Shown: positions 53,969-62,958 of the stretch, one piece after another
Layout: each line of letters opens with the position of its first letter
Numbering within the stretch: the first letter of the stretch is position 1
Assembly (NCBI RefSeq): GCF_003945545.1
Contig: NZ_CP029617.1
Coordinates: 7,281,001 to 7,345,000, forward strand
Length of the DNA: 64,000 nt
Direction: 5' to 3'
Source: Streptomyces sp. WAC 01529
Lineage (GTDB): Bacteria > Actinomycetota > Actinomycetes > Streptomycetales > Streptomycetaceae
Notes under the pieces: generated by a model
Databases searched by the model: none
The model's input: the letters and a program-made list of their open reading frames with translations, nothing else
What the model was told of the DNA's origin: nothing
Program-made: the position numbers and the translations under genes

Positions 53969-55053
53969 GCGCCGCACGCGACTGGGCCGAACTGTTGCGC
54001 GTCCCCGCCCTCTTCACCGTCCCCGGCGACGCGCTCGCCGGTGCCGCCGCCACCGGCGCCCGCCCCAACCACCGCACCTTCCTCGCCCTCACCTCCTCCC
54101 TCTGCCTGTACGAAGCGGGCATGGCCCTCAATGACTGGGCGGACCGAGCCGAGGATGCCGTCGAACGCCCTGAGCGCCCCCTGCCCTCGGGCCGTATCAC
54201 CCCGCCCGCGGCCCTCGCGGCGGCAACCGCCCTCACCGCGGCGGGCCTGGCCCTCGCCTCCCGCGCCGGCCGCCCCACCCTGGCGGTCGCGGGCACGCTC
54301 GCCGCTACGGTGTGGGCGTACGACCTGGGCCTGAAGCACACCCCCGCGGGCCCCGCTGCCATGGCCGGGGCACGTGGCCTGGACCTGCTCCTCGGTGCCA
54401 CCGCCACGGTGGGCCCGAGCACCGGCCCCCACGCCAAGCGGGCACTGCCCTCCGCCGCCGCCCTCGCCGCCCACACCCTGGCGGTCACGCTGGTCTCCCG
54501 CCGCGAAGCCCAGGGCGGCTCCTCGGCAGCCCCCTTGGCGGCCCTTGCGGTGACGGCGGCCGTGGCACGACTCGTGGGCGCGGGACGGGGCGGCCTCGGT
54601 GCGGGCTTCGGGAGGGGGCGGGGTGTGACCGGTGTCGCCGGGGTGCGGCCGGGGCCGAGCGCGGGCGGGTCCGTACTGGGACGGGGGCTGAGTGTGACCG
54701 GGGCCGGGCGGGTGCGGGGGCCGGGCTCGACCGGGGCCGTACTGGGACGGGGGCCAGTCTCGACTGAGGCCGGGGCCTGGGCCGGTTCCGGGACCCGTGG
54801 AGACGCCGCTCGCCACGCGCTCCGCGCCGCCCTCGCCCTCGCCTACGTCGGCACCGCCGCCAAGCCCCTCTTCCACGCCGCCCTCAACCCTTCACCTCCC
54901 CTCACGCAACGAGCCGTCGGCGGTGGCATCCGCGCCATGATCCCGCTGCAGGCCGCGCTCGCCGCCCGGGCGGGTGCGACAGGCACCGCTCTGCTGACCG
55001 CCGCCCTCGCCCCGGCCGCCCGGAAGTTCGCACGGAAGGTGAGCGTCACATGA
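53965..55053 (+). CDS. EboC / SCO3242-type UbiA-family prenyltransferase
   Basis: The 362-residue membrane protein has about eight helices and the first UbiA Asp motif, ALNDWADRAEDAVERPERPL. UbiA enzymes move a prenyl or similar lipid group to an acceptor in the membrane; for EboC the substrate is not known. The second Asp motif is weak. Residues about 204-279 are a Gly/Arg/Val/Thr low-complexity insertion with repeated GLGRG and SVTGAG-like units. The gene overlaps both neighbours (GTGA, ATGA). It may attach a lipid to the cyclitol made by the preceding enzyme; that is inferred. Confidence 0.8.
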   Translation: MSAARDWAELLRVPALFTVPGDALAGAAATGARPNHRTFLALTSSLCLYEAGMALNDWADRAEDAVERPERPLPSGRITPPAALAAATALTAAGLALASRAGRPTLAVAGTLAATVWAYDLGLKHTPAGPAAMAGARGLDLLLGATATVGPSTGPHAKRALPSAAALAAHTLAVTLVSRREAQGGSSAAPLAALAVTAAVARLVGAGRGGLGAGFGRGRGVTGVAGVRPGPSAGGSVLGRGLSVTGAGRVRGPGSTGAVLGRGPVSTEAGAWAGSGTRGDAARHALRAALALAYVGTAAKPLFHAALNPSPPLTQRAVGGGIRAMIPLQAALAARAGATGTALLTAALAPAARKFARKVSVT

Positions 55054-56081
55054 GCGGCACCCTTTCCCAGGAACCTCAGCGTCCGTCTGGCCCGTCCAGC
55101 CCGACTGGTCTCTACGACCCGCCCAATGCCCCCGGGCCCGCGCCCGAGCCCGCCCACGAGCACGGGCAAGGGCCCGACCCCGCACACCCGGACGGCACCC
55201 TCCGCTTCGGCTACGGCACCAACGGCCTCACCGACCTCCGTCTCGACGACGCCCTCGACCTCCTCGCCGACCTCGGCTACGACGGTGTCGGCCTGACCCT
55301 CGACCACATGCACCTCGACCCCCTCGCGCCCGACCTCGCCGCCCGCACCCGCCACGTGGCCCGCAGACTCGACCGCCTCGGCCTGACCGCGACCGTCGAG
55401 ACCGGCGCCCGCTACGTCCTCGACCCGCGCCGCAAGCACGGCCCCTCCCTCCTCGATCCCGACCCGCGACGCCGCGCCGACCGCGTCCGTCTGCTGGTCC
55501 GCGCCGTCCATGTCGCCGCCGACCTGGGCGCCCACGCCGTGCACTGCTTCAGCGGCATCCGCCCGAAAGACACCCCCGACCACATCGCGTGGCAGCGCCT
55601 CGCCGACGCCCTCGGTCCCGTCCTCGACGCCGCGTCCGCCGCCGGCGTCCCGCTCGCCGTCGAACCCGAGCCCGGCCATCTCCTCGCCTCCCTCGCCGAC
55701 TTCCACCACCTCCGCCGTGAACTGGGCGACCCCTCGCCTGACCTCCTCGGCCTCACCCTCGACATCGGTCACTGCCAGTGCCTCGAACCACTCCCTCCCG
55801 CCGACTGCGTACGTGCCGCCGCCCCCTGGCTTCGGCACGTCCAGATCGAGGACATGCGGCGAGGTGTCCACGAGCACCTCCCCTTCGGTGACGGAGAGAT
55901 CGACTTCCCGCCCGTCCTCAAGGCCCTCGCCTCCGTCGGCTATCAGGGCCTGACCGTCGTCGAACTTCCCCGCCACTCCCACGCGGGCCCCCAACTCGCC
56001 ACCCACTCCCTCGACTTCCTCCGCCGCTCCACCACGCCCGCCCCGGCACTCGCCCCCGCCGCCGAAGGAGGAACCCCGTGA
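55050..56081 (+). CDS. TIM-barrel sugar isomerase/epimerase-like protein
   Basis: The 343-residue protein has a disordered Pro/His/Gly-rich N-terminus (about 1-48) and a xylose-isomerase-like barrel from GTLRFGYGTNGL to the end. Metal-ligand candidates are in AVEPEPGH, TLDIGHCQC, HVQIEDMRRG and VVELPRHSH. It overlaps the EboC and EboA genes. Gene order (cyclase, EboC, this, EboA) is that of Streptomyces ebo-type clusters. It may epimerise or open the same cyclitol or sugar. It is distinct from EboE, encoded three genes on. Confidence 0.82.
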   Translation: MSGTLSQEPQRPSGPSSPTGLYDPPNAPGPAPEPAHEHGQGPDPAHPDGTLRFGYGTNGLTDLRLDDALDLLADLGYDGVGLTLDHMHLDPLAPDLAARTRHVARRLDRLGLTATVETGARYVLDPRRKHGPSLLDPDPRRRADRVRLLVRAVHVAADLGAHAVHCFSGIRPKDTPDHIAWQRLADALGPVLDAASAAGVPLAVEPEPGHLLASLADFHHLRRELGDPSPDLLGLTLDIGHCQCLEPLPPADCVRAAAPWLRHVQIEDMRRGVHEHLPFGDGEIDFPPVLKALASVGYQGLTVVELPRHSHAGPQLATHSLDFLRRSTTPAPALAPAAEGGTP

Positions 56082-56764
56082 CCGACACCCCCGGAATCAC
56101 CGCCCTCCGCACTCGTCTCGAAGCCGACCTCGGCGGAGCCGCCCGCGCCTGGCTCGACCAGGCCACCGCCGAGGCCGCGGCCCACGCCGAGCGAAGCGAG
56201 CCGGAGCAGACACAAGGCCCCATCCCGACCTGGGAGCTGCGGATCGCCGAGGCGGGGCGCCGCTGTGGCCCCGACCACGCCGACGCCGCCCGTGTCCTGC
56301 TCCTGCACGCGGCCTCCGCCGACCCGCCCACCCTCGCCCGCGTCTACGCACAGGGCACCGCACCCGAGCGTCGCGCCGTCCTGCACGCCCTGCCGCACCT
56401 CGTGCCGGGGCCCGAAGCACTGCCACTGGTCGAGGACGCCCTGCGCACCAACGACACCCGGCTCGTCACCGCGGCCGTCGGCCCGTACGCCGCCGCACAC
56501 CTCACCCCGCACCACTGGCGCCAAGCAGTCCTCAAGTGCCTGTTCACCGGCGTCCCCGTGGAGGCCGTCGCCGACCTGCCGAGGCGTGCCCGAGGTGACA
56601 GCGAACTGGCCCGCATGCTCGGTGACTACGCGAGCGAACGCACCGCCGCGGGCCGCGCCGTCCCCGGCGACCTGCATCGCGTCCTGGCCCTGACCGCCCC
56701 GGGGCCCGCCTCACCCCCCAAGGCTCCCGCGGGCCCCGCGGCCCCTTCGACCGGCGAGGAGTAG
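56078..56764 (+). CDS. EboA-domain protein
   Basis: The 228-residue protein is mainly helical and resembles EboA, a HEAT-like family found only in ebo clusters. Recognisable stretches are AARVLLLHAASADPPTLARVY, LPLVEDALRTNDTRLVTAA and HHWRQAVLKCLFTGVPVE. It is cytoplasmic. In cyanobacteria the ebo operon is needed for moving a scytonemin precursor to the periplasm; the EboA job there is unknown. GTG 56078 overlaps the previous stop by four bases. A Pro/Ala tail ends it. Confidence 0.82.
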   Translation: MTDTPGITALRTRLEADLGGAARAWLDQATAEAAAHAERSEPEQTQGPIPTWELRIAEAGRRCGPDHADAARVLLLHAASADPPTLARVYAQGTAPERRAVLHALPHLVPGPEALPLVEDALRTNDTRLVTAAVGPYAAAHLTPHHWRQAVLKCLFTGVPVEAVADLPRRARGDSELARMLGDYASERTAAGRAVPGDLHRVLALTAPGPASPPKAPAGPAAPSTGEE

Positions 56765-56772
56765 GAGTCCCG

Positions 56773-57621
56773 ATGCGTATCTTCGACCCCCACATCCATA
56801 TGACCTCCCGCACCACCGACGACTACCAGGCGATGTACGCGGCGGGTGTCCGCGCGGTCGTGGAGCCCGCGTTCTGGCTCGGCCAGCCCCGCACCTCGCC
56901 CGCCTCCTTCTTCGACTACTTCGACTCCCTCCTCGGCTGGGAGCCCTTCCGCGCCGCCCAGTACGGCATCGCCCATCACTGCACGCTCGCCCTCAACCCC
57001 AAGGAGGCGAACGACCCCCGCTGCACGCCCGTCCTCGACGCACTGCCCCGCTACCTCGTCAAGGACAACGTCGTCGCCGTGGGAGAGATCGGCTACGACT
57101 CCATGACACCCGCCGAGGACGCCGCGCTCACCACGCAGCTCCAGCTCGCCGCCGACCACGAACTGCCCGCCCTCGTGCACACCCCGCACCGCGACAAGCT
57201 CGCCGGTCTGCGCCGCACGCTCGACGTCGTCCGCGAGTCCGCGCTGCCTCTGGAGCGCGTACTGATCGACCACCTCAACGAGACCACCGTCAAGGAGGCC
57301 AAGGACAGCGGCTGCTGGCTCGGCTTCTCCGTCTACCCCGACACCAAGATGGACGAGGAGAGGATGGTCGCGATCCTGCGGGAGTTCGGGCCCGAGCGGG
57401 TCCTGGTGAACTCCGCCGCGGACTGGGGAAAGAGCGACCCCCTCAAGACCCGCAAGGTCGCCGACGCCATGCTCGCCGCCGGATACGGCGAGGACGACGT
57501 CGACCTCGTCCTGTGGCGCAATCCCGTCGCCTTCTACGGCCTCAGTGGCCGCCTCGCCCTGGACGTCCCCGGCACGGACACCACCCACGAGGGCAACTCC
57601 ATCCTGCGCGGCGGGGCGTGA
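56773..57621 (+). CDS. TatD-family metal hydrolase (EboB)
   Basis: The 282-residue protein is an amidohydrolase-type TIM barrel. It has the HxH metal motif (His7, His9 in FDPHIHM), a metal-bridging Glu in VGEIGYD, later His in LVHTPHRDK and LIDHLNE, and an NSAADWG Asp stretch. EboB belongs to the TatD hydrolases, whose natural substrate here is not known. TAGGAGT precedes ATG 56773; the gap to EboA is 8 bp. It is followed by EboE after 3 bp. Confidence 0.85.
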   Translation: MRIFDPHIHMTSRTTDDYQAMYAAGVRAVVEPAFWLGQPRTSPASFFDYFDSLLGWEPFRAAQYGIAHHCTLALNPKEANDPRCTPVLDALPRYLVKDNVVAVGEIGYDSMTPAEDAALTTQLQLAADHELPALVHTPHRDKLAGLRRTLDVVRESALPLERVLIDHLNETTVKEAKDSGCWLGFSVYPDTKMDEERMVAILREFGPERVLVNSAADWGKSDPLKTRKVADAMLAAGYGEDDVDLVLWRNPVAFYGLSGRLALDVPGTDTTHEGNSILRGGA

Positions 57622-57624
57622 GCC

Positions 57625-58794
57625 ATGCGCTTCCGGCACCCCGACGGCTCCACCGTCCACCTCGCCTACTGCACGAACGTCCACCCCGCCGAGACCCTCG
57701 AAGGCGTCCTCGCCCAACTCCGCGACCACTGCGAACCCGTGCGCAAGAAGCTCGGCAGGGATCGCATCGGCATCGGCCTGTGGCTCGCCAAGGACGCGGC
57801 CCACGCCCTCGTCACCGACCCGGCCGCCCTGCGCGGACTGCGCACCGAACTCGACCGGCGCGGCCTCGAAGTCGTCACGCTCAACGGCTTCCCCTATGAG
57901 GGCTTCGGCGCCGAACAGGTCAAGTACCGCGTGTACAAGCCGGACTGGACCGACCCGGCGCGCCTCGCCCACACCACCGACCTGGCCCGGCTGCTCGCCA
58001 CCCTGCTCCCCGACGACGTCACCGAGGGAACCATCTCCACCCTGCCCCTCGCCTGGCGCACCCCCTTCCACTCCACCCACGCCGAAGCCGCCCGCGCGGC
58101 GCTCACCGCCCTCGCCCAACGGCTGGACGCCCTCGACGAGCTGACCGGCCGCTCCATCCGCGTCGGCCTCGAACCGGAACCGGGCTGCACCGTCGAGACG
58201 ACCGCCGACGCCATCGCCCCCCTCACCGCGATCGGGCACGACCGCATCGGTGTCTGCGTCGACACCTGCCACCTCGCCACCTCCTTCGAGGATCCGGAGA
58301 CGGCCCTCGGCGCCCTCGCCGTCGCGGGCGTCACCGTCGTCAAGTCCCAGCTCTCCGCCGCCCTGCACGCCGACCATCCCCACCTCCCCGAAGTGCGCGA
58401 GGCCCTCGCCGCCTTCGACGAGCCCCGCTTCCTCCACCAGACCCGCACCCTGACCACCGACGGACTGCGCGGCACCGACGACCTCGACGAGGCCCTCACC
58501 GGCGACGCACTGCCCGACACGGCCCCCTGGCGGGCCCACTTCCACGTCCCCCTCCACGCGGCCCCCGCCGCGCCCCTCACCTCCACGCTCCCCGTGCTCC
58601 GGGACGCCCTGGCCCGACTCGTCGGCGCAGCCACCCCCCTCACCCGCCACCTCGAGGTCGAGACCTACACCTGGCAGGCCCTTCCTCCCGCACTCCGTCC
58701 ACGCGGCAGAACCCAGCTCACCGAGGGAATCGCCGCCGAACTCGCCCTCGCCCGCGACCTCCTGACGGACCTCGGCCTGAAGGAACTCCCATGA
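57625..58794 (+). CDS. Metabolite traffic protein EboE (TIM barrel)
   Basis: The 389-residue protein matches EboE, a xylose-isomerase-like barrel unique to ebo clusters. Visible parts are HLAYCTNVHPAETLEGV at the N-terminus, LNGFPYEGFG, GLEPEPGCTVET, VCVDTCHLATSFEDP and HLEVETYTWQ. Metal ligands would be Glu, Asp and His of these stretches. Family knowledge ties EboE to scytonemin precursor export in cyanobacteria. It overlaps EboF by four bases. Confidence 0.85.
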   Translation: MRFRHPDGSTVHLAYCTNVHPAETLEGVLAQLRDHCEPVRKKLGRDRIGIGLWLAKDAAHALVTDPAALRGLRTELDRRGLEVVTLNGFPYEGFGAEQVKYRVYKPDWTDPARLAHTTDLARLLATLLPDDVTEGTISTLPLAWRTPFHSTHAEAARAALTALAQRLDALDELTGRSIRVGLEPEPGCTVETTADAIAPLTAIGHDRIGVCVDTCHLATSFEDPETALGALAVAGVTVVKSQLSAALHADHPHLPEVREALAAFDEPRFLHQTRTLTTDGLRGTDDLDEALTGDALPDTAPWRAHFHVPLHAAPAAPLTSTLPVLRDALARLVGAATPLTRHLEVETYTWQALPPALRPRGRTQLTEGIAAELALARDLLTDLGLKELP

Positions 58795-60206
58795 GCCACA
58801 CCCCGCACGACCCGCACCACGACCCGCACCACGGCCCCACCCCCCTCCTCGTCCTGGACGTCGTCGGCCTCACCCCCCGCCTCCTCGACCACATGCCCCA
58901 CCTCAAGTCGCTCGGCCACTCCGGATCCCGGGCCACGCTCGGCACCGTCCTGCCCGCGGTGACCTGCGCGGCCCAGTCCACCTTCCTCACCGGCACCACC
59001 CCCGCCGAGCACGGCATCGTCGGCAACGGCTGGTACTTCCGTGAACTCGGCGACGTACTCCTGTGGCGCCAGCACAACGGTCTCGTCGCCGGCGACAAGC
59101 TGTGGGACGCCGCACGTCGCGCGCACCCCGGCTACACCGTCGCCAACATCTGCTGGTGGTACGCCATGGGCGCCGACACCGACTTCACCGTCACCCCCCG
59201 CCCCGTCTACTACGCCGACGGCCGCAAGGAACCCGACTGCTACACCCGGCCTCCAGCCCTGCACGACGAACTCACCGACAGACTCGGCACGTTCCCCCTC
59301 TTCCACTTCTGGGGCCCCGGCGCCGACATCGTCTCCAGCCGCTGGATCGTCGACGCCACCCGGCACATCATCGAAACCCGCCGCCCCGACCTGGCCCTGT
59401 GCTACCTCCCCCACCTCGACTACGACCTGCAACGCTTCGGCCCCGACGACCCGCGCTCCCACCGGGCCGCGGCCGACCTGGACGCGACCCTCGCCCCGCT
59501 CCTGGACGACGCCAGGGCCGAGGGACGCACCGTCGTCGCCCTGTCCGAGTACGGCATCACCCGGGTGAAACGGCCGGTCGACATCAACCGCGTCCTGCGC
59601 CGCGCGGGCCTGCTGGAGGTGCACACGCAGGACGGCATGGAGTACCTCGACCCGATGGCCTCCCGGGCCTTCGCCGTCGCCGACCACCAGATCGCCCACG
59701 TCTACGTCCGCCGCCCGGAAGACCTCGAAACCACCCGCGCCGCGCTCCAGGACATCCCCGGCATGGAGCAACTCCTGGACGACGAGGGCAAGAAGGCGCA
59801 CCACCTGGACCATCCGCGCTCGGGCGAACTCGTCGCCGTCGCGGAGCCGGACGCCTGGTTCACGTACTACTACTGGCTCGACGACGCCCGCGCGCCCGAC
59901 TTCGCGCAGCTCGTCGAGATCCACCGCAAACCCGGCTACGACCCCGTCGAACTCTTCATGGACCCGAAGGACCCCTACGTCCGCGTCAAGGCCGCGGGCG
60001 CGCTGGCCCGCAAGAAGCTCGGCATGCGCTACCGCATGGCGGTCGTGCCCCTGGATCCCTCACCTATTCGCGGCAGCCATGGCCGCCTCCCCACGAGCGA
60101 GGACGAAAGTCCGCTCATCCTGTGCTCCACCCCCCGTGCCGTCGGCGGCCGCGTCGCGGCCACCGAGGTGAAATCGCTCCTCCTCCACCTCGCGGGCCTG
60201 CACTAG
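58791..60206 (+). CDS. EboF-type nucleotide pyrophosphatase/phosphodiesterase
   Basis: The 471-residue protein belongs to the alkaline phosphatase superfamily. Metal ligands and nucleophile are seen: Asp23 in VLDVVGL, Thr58 in PAVTCAAQSTFLTGT, later HLDYDLQRFGPD, LSEYGITRV and VADHQIAHV. It would split a phosphodiester or pyrophosphate. It lacks a signal peptide; the N-terminus is instead His/Asp/Pro-rich (HDPHHDPHH). It is the last gene of the cluster, and a hairpin lies 53 bp after its stop. Confidence 0.85.
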   Translation: MSHTPHDPHHDPHHGPTPLLVLDVVGLTPRLLDHMPHLKSLGHSGSRATLGTVLPAVTCAAQSTFLTGTTPAEHGIVGNGWYFRELGDVLLWRQHNGLVAGDKLWDAARRAHPGYTVANICWWYAMGADTDFTVTPRPVYYADGRKEPDCYTRPPALHDELTDRLGTFPLFHFWGPGADIVSSRWIVDATRHIIETRRPDLALCYLPHLDYDLQRFGPDDPRSHRAAADLDATLAPLLDDARAEGRTVVALSEYGITRVKRPVDINRVLRRAGLLEVHTQDGMEYLDPMASRAFAVADHQIAHVYVRRPEDLETTRAALQDIPGMEQLLDDEGKKAHHLDHPRSGELVAVAEPDAWFTYYYWLDDARAPDFAQLVEIHRKPGYDPVELFMDPKDPYVRVKAAGALARKKLGMRYRMAVVPLDPSPIRGSHGRLPTSEDESPLILCSTPRAVGGRVAATEVKSLLLHLAGLH

Positions 60207-60259
60207 CTTCACCGCCCGCGCCGCGGAATCTGCTCGATCTCCACTGAACCAGACGGCTC

Positions 60260-60279
60260 GGGCCCTGCCATCAGGGTCC
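60260..60279 (+). terminator. Stem-loop after the ebo-type cluster
   Basis: GGGCCCTG (60260-60267) pairs with CAGGGTCC (60272-60279) with one G-U pair across CCAT. It lies between EboF and the exported isomerase, so the latter probably has its own promoter. Confidence 0.5.
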
Positions 60280-60354
60280 GGCCCCCAGCGATCCCTGAAC
60301 CGTTACTCGAACCCATCCCTGAGACGACCCTGAGCCAAGCCGAGGAGAACCCCC

Positions 60355-61392
60355 ATGAACCGCAAGCAGGCCCCCGCCGACCCGGAACTCGCTCACAGAC
60401 TCAGCCGACGCGGCATGCTCGGCGTCGCCGCGGGCGTCACCGCCGCAGCCCTCGCCGGCGCCACCACCCCGGCCATCGCGGGGGAGAAGGGCCGCGGCCG
60501 GCCCGTACTGCCGCCCGGCCGCCTGGGCATCCAGCTCTACAGCCTCCGCGACAAGGTCTCCACCCTCGGTTTCGCGGCCGTGTTCGCCGAGTTGGAGAAG
60601 TACGGCTACGACGAGATCGAGTTCGCCGGATACGGCCAGGGCTCGGCGGGCCCCATTACCCTCGCCCAGCTCAAGGCGCTGGCCCGCGACCACGGACTGC
60701 ACCCCATCGGGTCCCACGTCGGCTACTACGACGACAACAACCCGAACGCGTACACGTTCGCGCAGAACCTCACCAAGGTCCTCGACGACGCCGAGGCCCT
60801 CGGGCTCAAGCACATCGGGACCGCGTCGGGCCCCTTCCGCTACGGCTCGACCGTCGACGCCTGGAAACGTGCAGCCGAGGACTTCAACACGTACGGAGAG
60901 GCGGCCCGCGAGCGGGGCATGAAGTTCTACCAGCACAACCACGCCGAGGAGTTCTCCTTCGCCACGGACAAGCCGAACGTCCGCCTCTACGACGTGCTGC
61001 TCGCCGAGACCGAGCCCGACCGCGTGTATCTGGAGATGGACATCTACTGGGCCTACTGCGCCCAGTTCCGGTTCGGCAAGCGGCCCGACGGCAGGCCCGC
61101 CCCCTTCGATCCGGTCGACTACGTCCTCAGGCAGCCGCACCGCTATCCGCTGTTCCACGTCAAGGACGGGGTGCGCGACGAGACGACCCGCGACGGCTAC
61201 CGCATGTCCGACGTCGGGGACGGTGACATCGACTACAAGAAGTTCTTGTCGAAGGTGACCGCGCGCACCCACCACGGCAGGCGCTACCACCACTGGCAGG
61301 CCGAGCACGACAACCCGGTGGAGTCCTACGCCTTCGCCCGCAAGTCCAGTGAGCATCTGCACTCCCTGCGGTCGGGGCGCTGCGGGGACTGA
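60355..61392 (+). CDS. Tat-exported sugar isomerase/epimerase-like protein
   Basis: The 345-residue protein has a Tat signal (Arg18-Arg19 in LSRRGMLG, hydrophobic stretch, then AIAGEK) and a xylose-isomerase-like barrel. Possible metal ligands are in FYQHNHAEEF, YLEMDIYW, FHVKDGVR and HHWQAEHD. A secreted member of this normally cytoplasmic fold suggests a role on an extracellular sugar, as for 3-keto-glycoside enzymes of the DUF1080 locus, or for the neighbouring ebo-type cluster. GAGGAGA precedes ATG 60355. Its TGA lies in the first copy of a 22-bp repeat. Confidence 0.88.
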   Translation: MNRKQAPADPELAHRLSRRGMLGVAAGVTAAALAGATTPAIAGEKGRGRPVLPPGRLGIQLYSLRDKVSTLGFAAVFAELEKYGYDEIEFAGYGQGSAGPITLAQLKALARDHGLHPIGSHVGYYDDNNPNAYTFAQNLTKVLDDAEALGLKHIGTASGPFRYGSTVDAWKRAAEDFNTYGEAARERGMKFYQHNHAEEFSFATDKPNVRLYDVLLAETEPDRVYLEMDIYWAYCAQFRFGKRPDGRPAPFDPVDYVLRQPHRYPLFHVKDGVRDETTRDGYRMSDVGDGDIDYKKFLSKVTARTHHGRRYHHWQAEHDNPVESYAFARKSSEHLHSLRSGRCGD

Positions 61393-61446
61393 TCCCAGAG
61401 GCCGCGGGGACTGACCCCACAGGCCGCGGGGGCTGAGCCCGGCAGA
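61381..61446. repeat. Three 22-bp repeats at the isomerase stop codon
   Basis: Units at 61381-61402, 61403-61424 and 61425-61446 share GCGGGGACTGA-CCC with decay in the last. The stop TGA (61390-61392) is in unit 1 and the same TGA recurs in units 2 and 3. Confidence 0.9.
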
Positions 61447-61455
61447 CCGCCGACC

Positions 61456-62817
61456 TCACCCGATGCCCTGGCGGTCCGGCCGCAGGGCGAACGCCCGGTC
61501 GGCGGGCTCCGGCACCGAGCGCTGCACGGACCGCGCGAGAAGTTCCCGGTGCCGGAGCAGCGGTTCGCGGCGCTCCTCGGGGGCGAGCAGCAGCAGGTCG
61601 TCCAGACCGGCCAGCATGCGCCGGGTGACCTGCGGATTGCCGGGCGCGTACGCCCTGATCTCGGCGAACCCGAGATCCACCAGCGCGGTCCAGTCCGGCA
61701 CCGACTGCACGAGCCGGATCGCCCCGCGCCGGTCGCGGTGGCCGAGCGCGCCCAGGGGATGCGGGGCCACCGAGGCCAGGAACTGCACGATGCGGTCGAG
61801 GGCCTGCACGGCGGTGGTCGGGTCGTTCACCGCGGGGGAGAGGGCCCGCAGGGCGATGTCGGACAGTTGCCGCAGACCGAAGCCGAGATCCTGGTGGAAG
61901 GTCCGCTCCACCCCCACCGACACGGTGTACCTCAGGGCCCGCCGCGACGGCGCCGCCCCGCCGTGCACCGTGAACACCGGCGTGCCCGGCACCACGAAGT
62001 CCCCGATGCGCGGAATCAGCCGCAGGACGACCCCGTGGCGCCGGGCGGCCCGCACCGCCCGCGCGATGTTCACGTCCCGCAGCACCCCGGCCCTGCCGTG
62101 ATGCGTGATCCGGGCGGTCTCCGGGCCGAGCCGGCCGGTGTCCACCGGCAGCTCGATCGGCTGTCTGACCGCCACCCGCAGCGCGTCCCGGGCGATCCGG
62201 TCGATCACGAAACCGATCCGCATCATCCGGACCGTCCCGTTCACATAGGCCACGAACAGCAGGAGACTCAGCAGCACCATCAGCAGCGCCAGGATCGACT
62301 CGATCAGTGGCACGCTCGTCACCAGACGCGGATTCCGTTCGCTGTCGAACGACGTCAGCGTCATCAGCGCGAACAGAAACGTCGCCATGAAGACGGTGAG
62401 CGTGGCCTTGGTGATGCGCGACCGTACGTAGAGCCGCACCACCCGCGGGCTGAACTGCCCGCTGGCCATCTGCACGGCCACCAGCGAGATGCTGAAGACC
62501 ACACCGATGAAGGTCATCATGGCGCTGCCGATCGTGTTGATCACCGCCTTGGCGTCGTTGGCGACACCGATCAGGCTCTTGATCGCGTCGTGATCGCCGG
62601 TCTCCTGGAGCATCCGTACGATCTCCGCGTCCAGCTCCGCCGCGGCCCACCACAGCACCATGGAACCCACGAGCCCCGCGGTCGGCGCGAACCACATGGT
62701 GTCCCGCAGATGCTCCCGCAAGGGCGACAGAAGGCGGGGCCGCCCCACCTTCCCCCGCCCGAACGCCCTGGTGGGGCCCGTAGGACCGGCAGCGCCCGTA
62801 ATCAGTCCGTCACTCAT
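61456..62817 (-). CDS. DUF2254 membrane protein
   Basis: The 453-residue protein has about four membrane helices in its first half (about 45-70, 95-125, 145-165, 170-195). A soluble C-terminal part carries the family stretches VRLYVRSRITKATLTVFMATFLFAL, HHGRAGVLRDVNI and ALSPAVNDPTTAVQALDRI. DUF2254 proteins have no assigned function. ATG 62817 lacks a good ribosome binding site, so it may be leaderless; extra upstream sequence to 62955 does not look coding. It converges on the isomerase gene. Confidence 0.87.
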   Translation of the reverse strand: MSDGLITGAAGPTGPTRAFGRGKVGRPRLLSPLREHLRDTMWFAPTAGLVGSMVLWWAAAELDAEIVRMLQETGDHDAIKSLIGVANDAKAVINTIGSAMMTFIGVVFSISLVAVQMASGQFSPRVVRLYVRSRITKATLTVFMATFLFALMTLTSFDSERNPRLVTSVPLIESILALLMVLLSLLLFVAYVNGTVRMMRIGFVIDRIARDALRVAVRQPIELPVDTGRLGPETARITHHGRAGVLRDVNIARAVRAARRHGVVLRLIPRIGDFVVPGTPVFTVHGGAAPSRRALRYTVSVGVERTFHQDLGFGLRQLSDIALRALSPAVNDPTTAVQALDRIVQFLASVAPHPLGALGHRDRRGAIRLVQSVPDWTALVDLGFAEIRAYAPGNPQVTRRMLAGLDDLLLLAPEERREPLLRHRELLARSVQRSVPEPADRAFALRPDRQGIG

Positions 62818-62882
62818 GGTGAGACTGTAGGCGGGGCGTCGCGTCCGGCCGTGCATCCGGCGGTCGGCGCACGGATACGCAG

Positions 62883-62912
62883 GTGAAAGGCACTCCGAAA
62901 CCTTGGTATTGT
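62883..62912 (+). promoter_or_regulatory. Candidate promoter of tRNA-Leu
   Basis: GTGAAA (62883-62888), an 18-bp spacer and TATTGT (62907-62912) lie 46 bp before the tRNA. Each hexamer matches the vegetative consensus at four bases. Confidence 0.45.
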
Positions 62913-62958
62913 TGTCCATGTCGCCGCGGGGAACACCCCGCACGGCGGCAGACACCTA

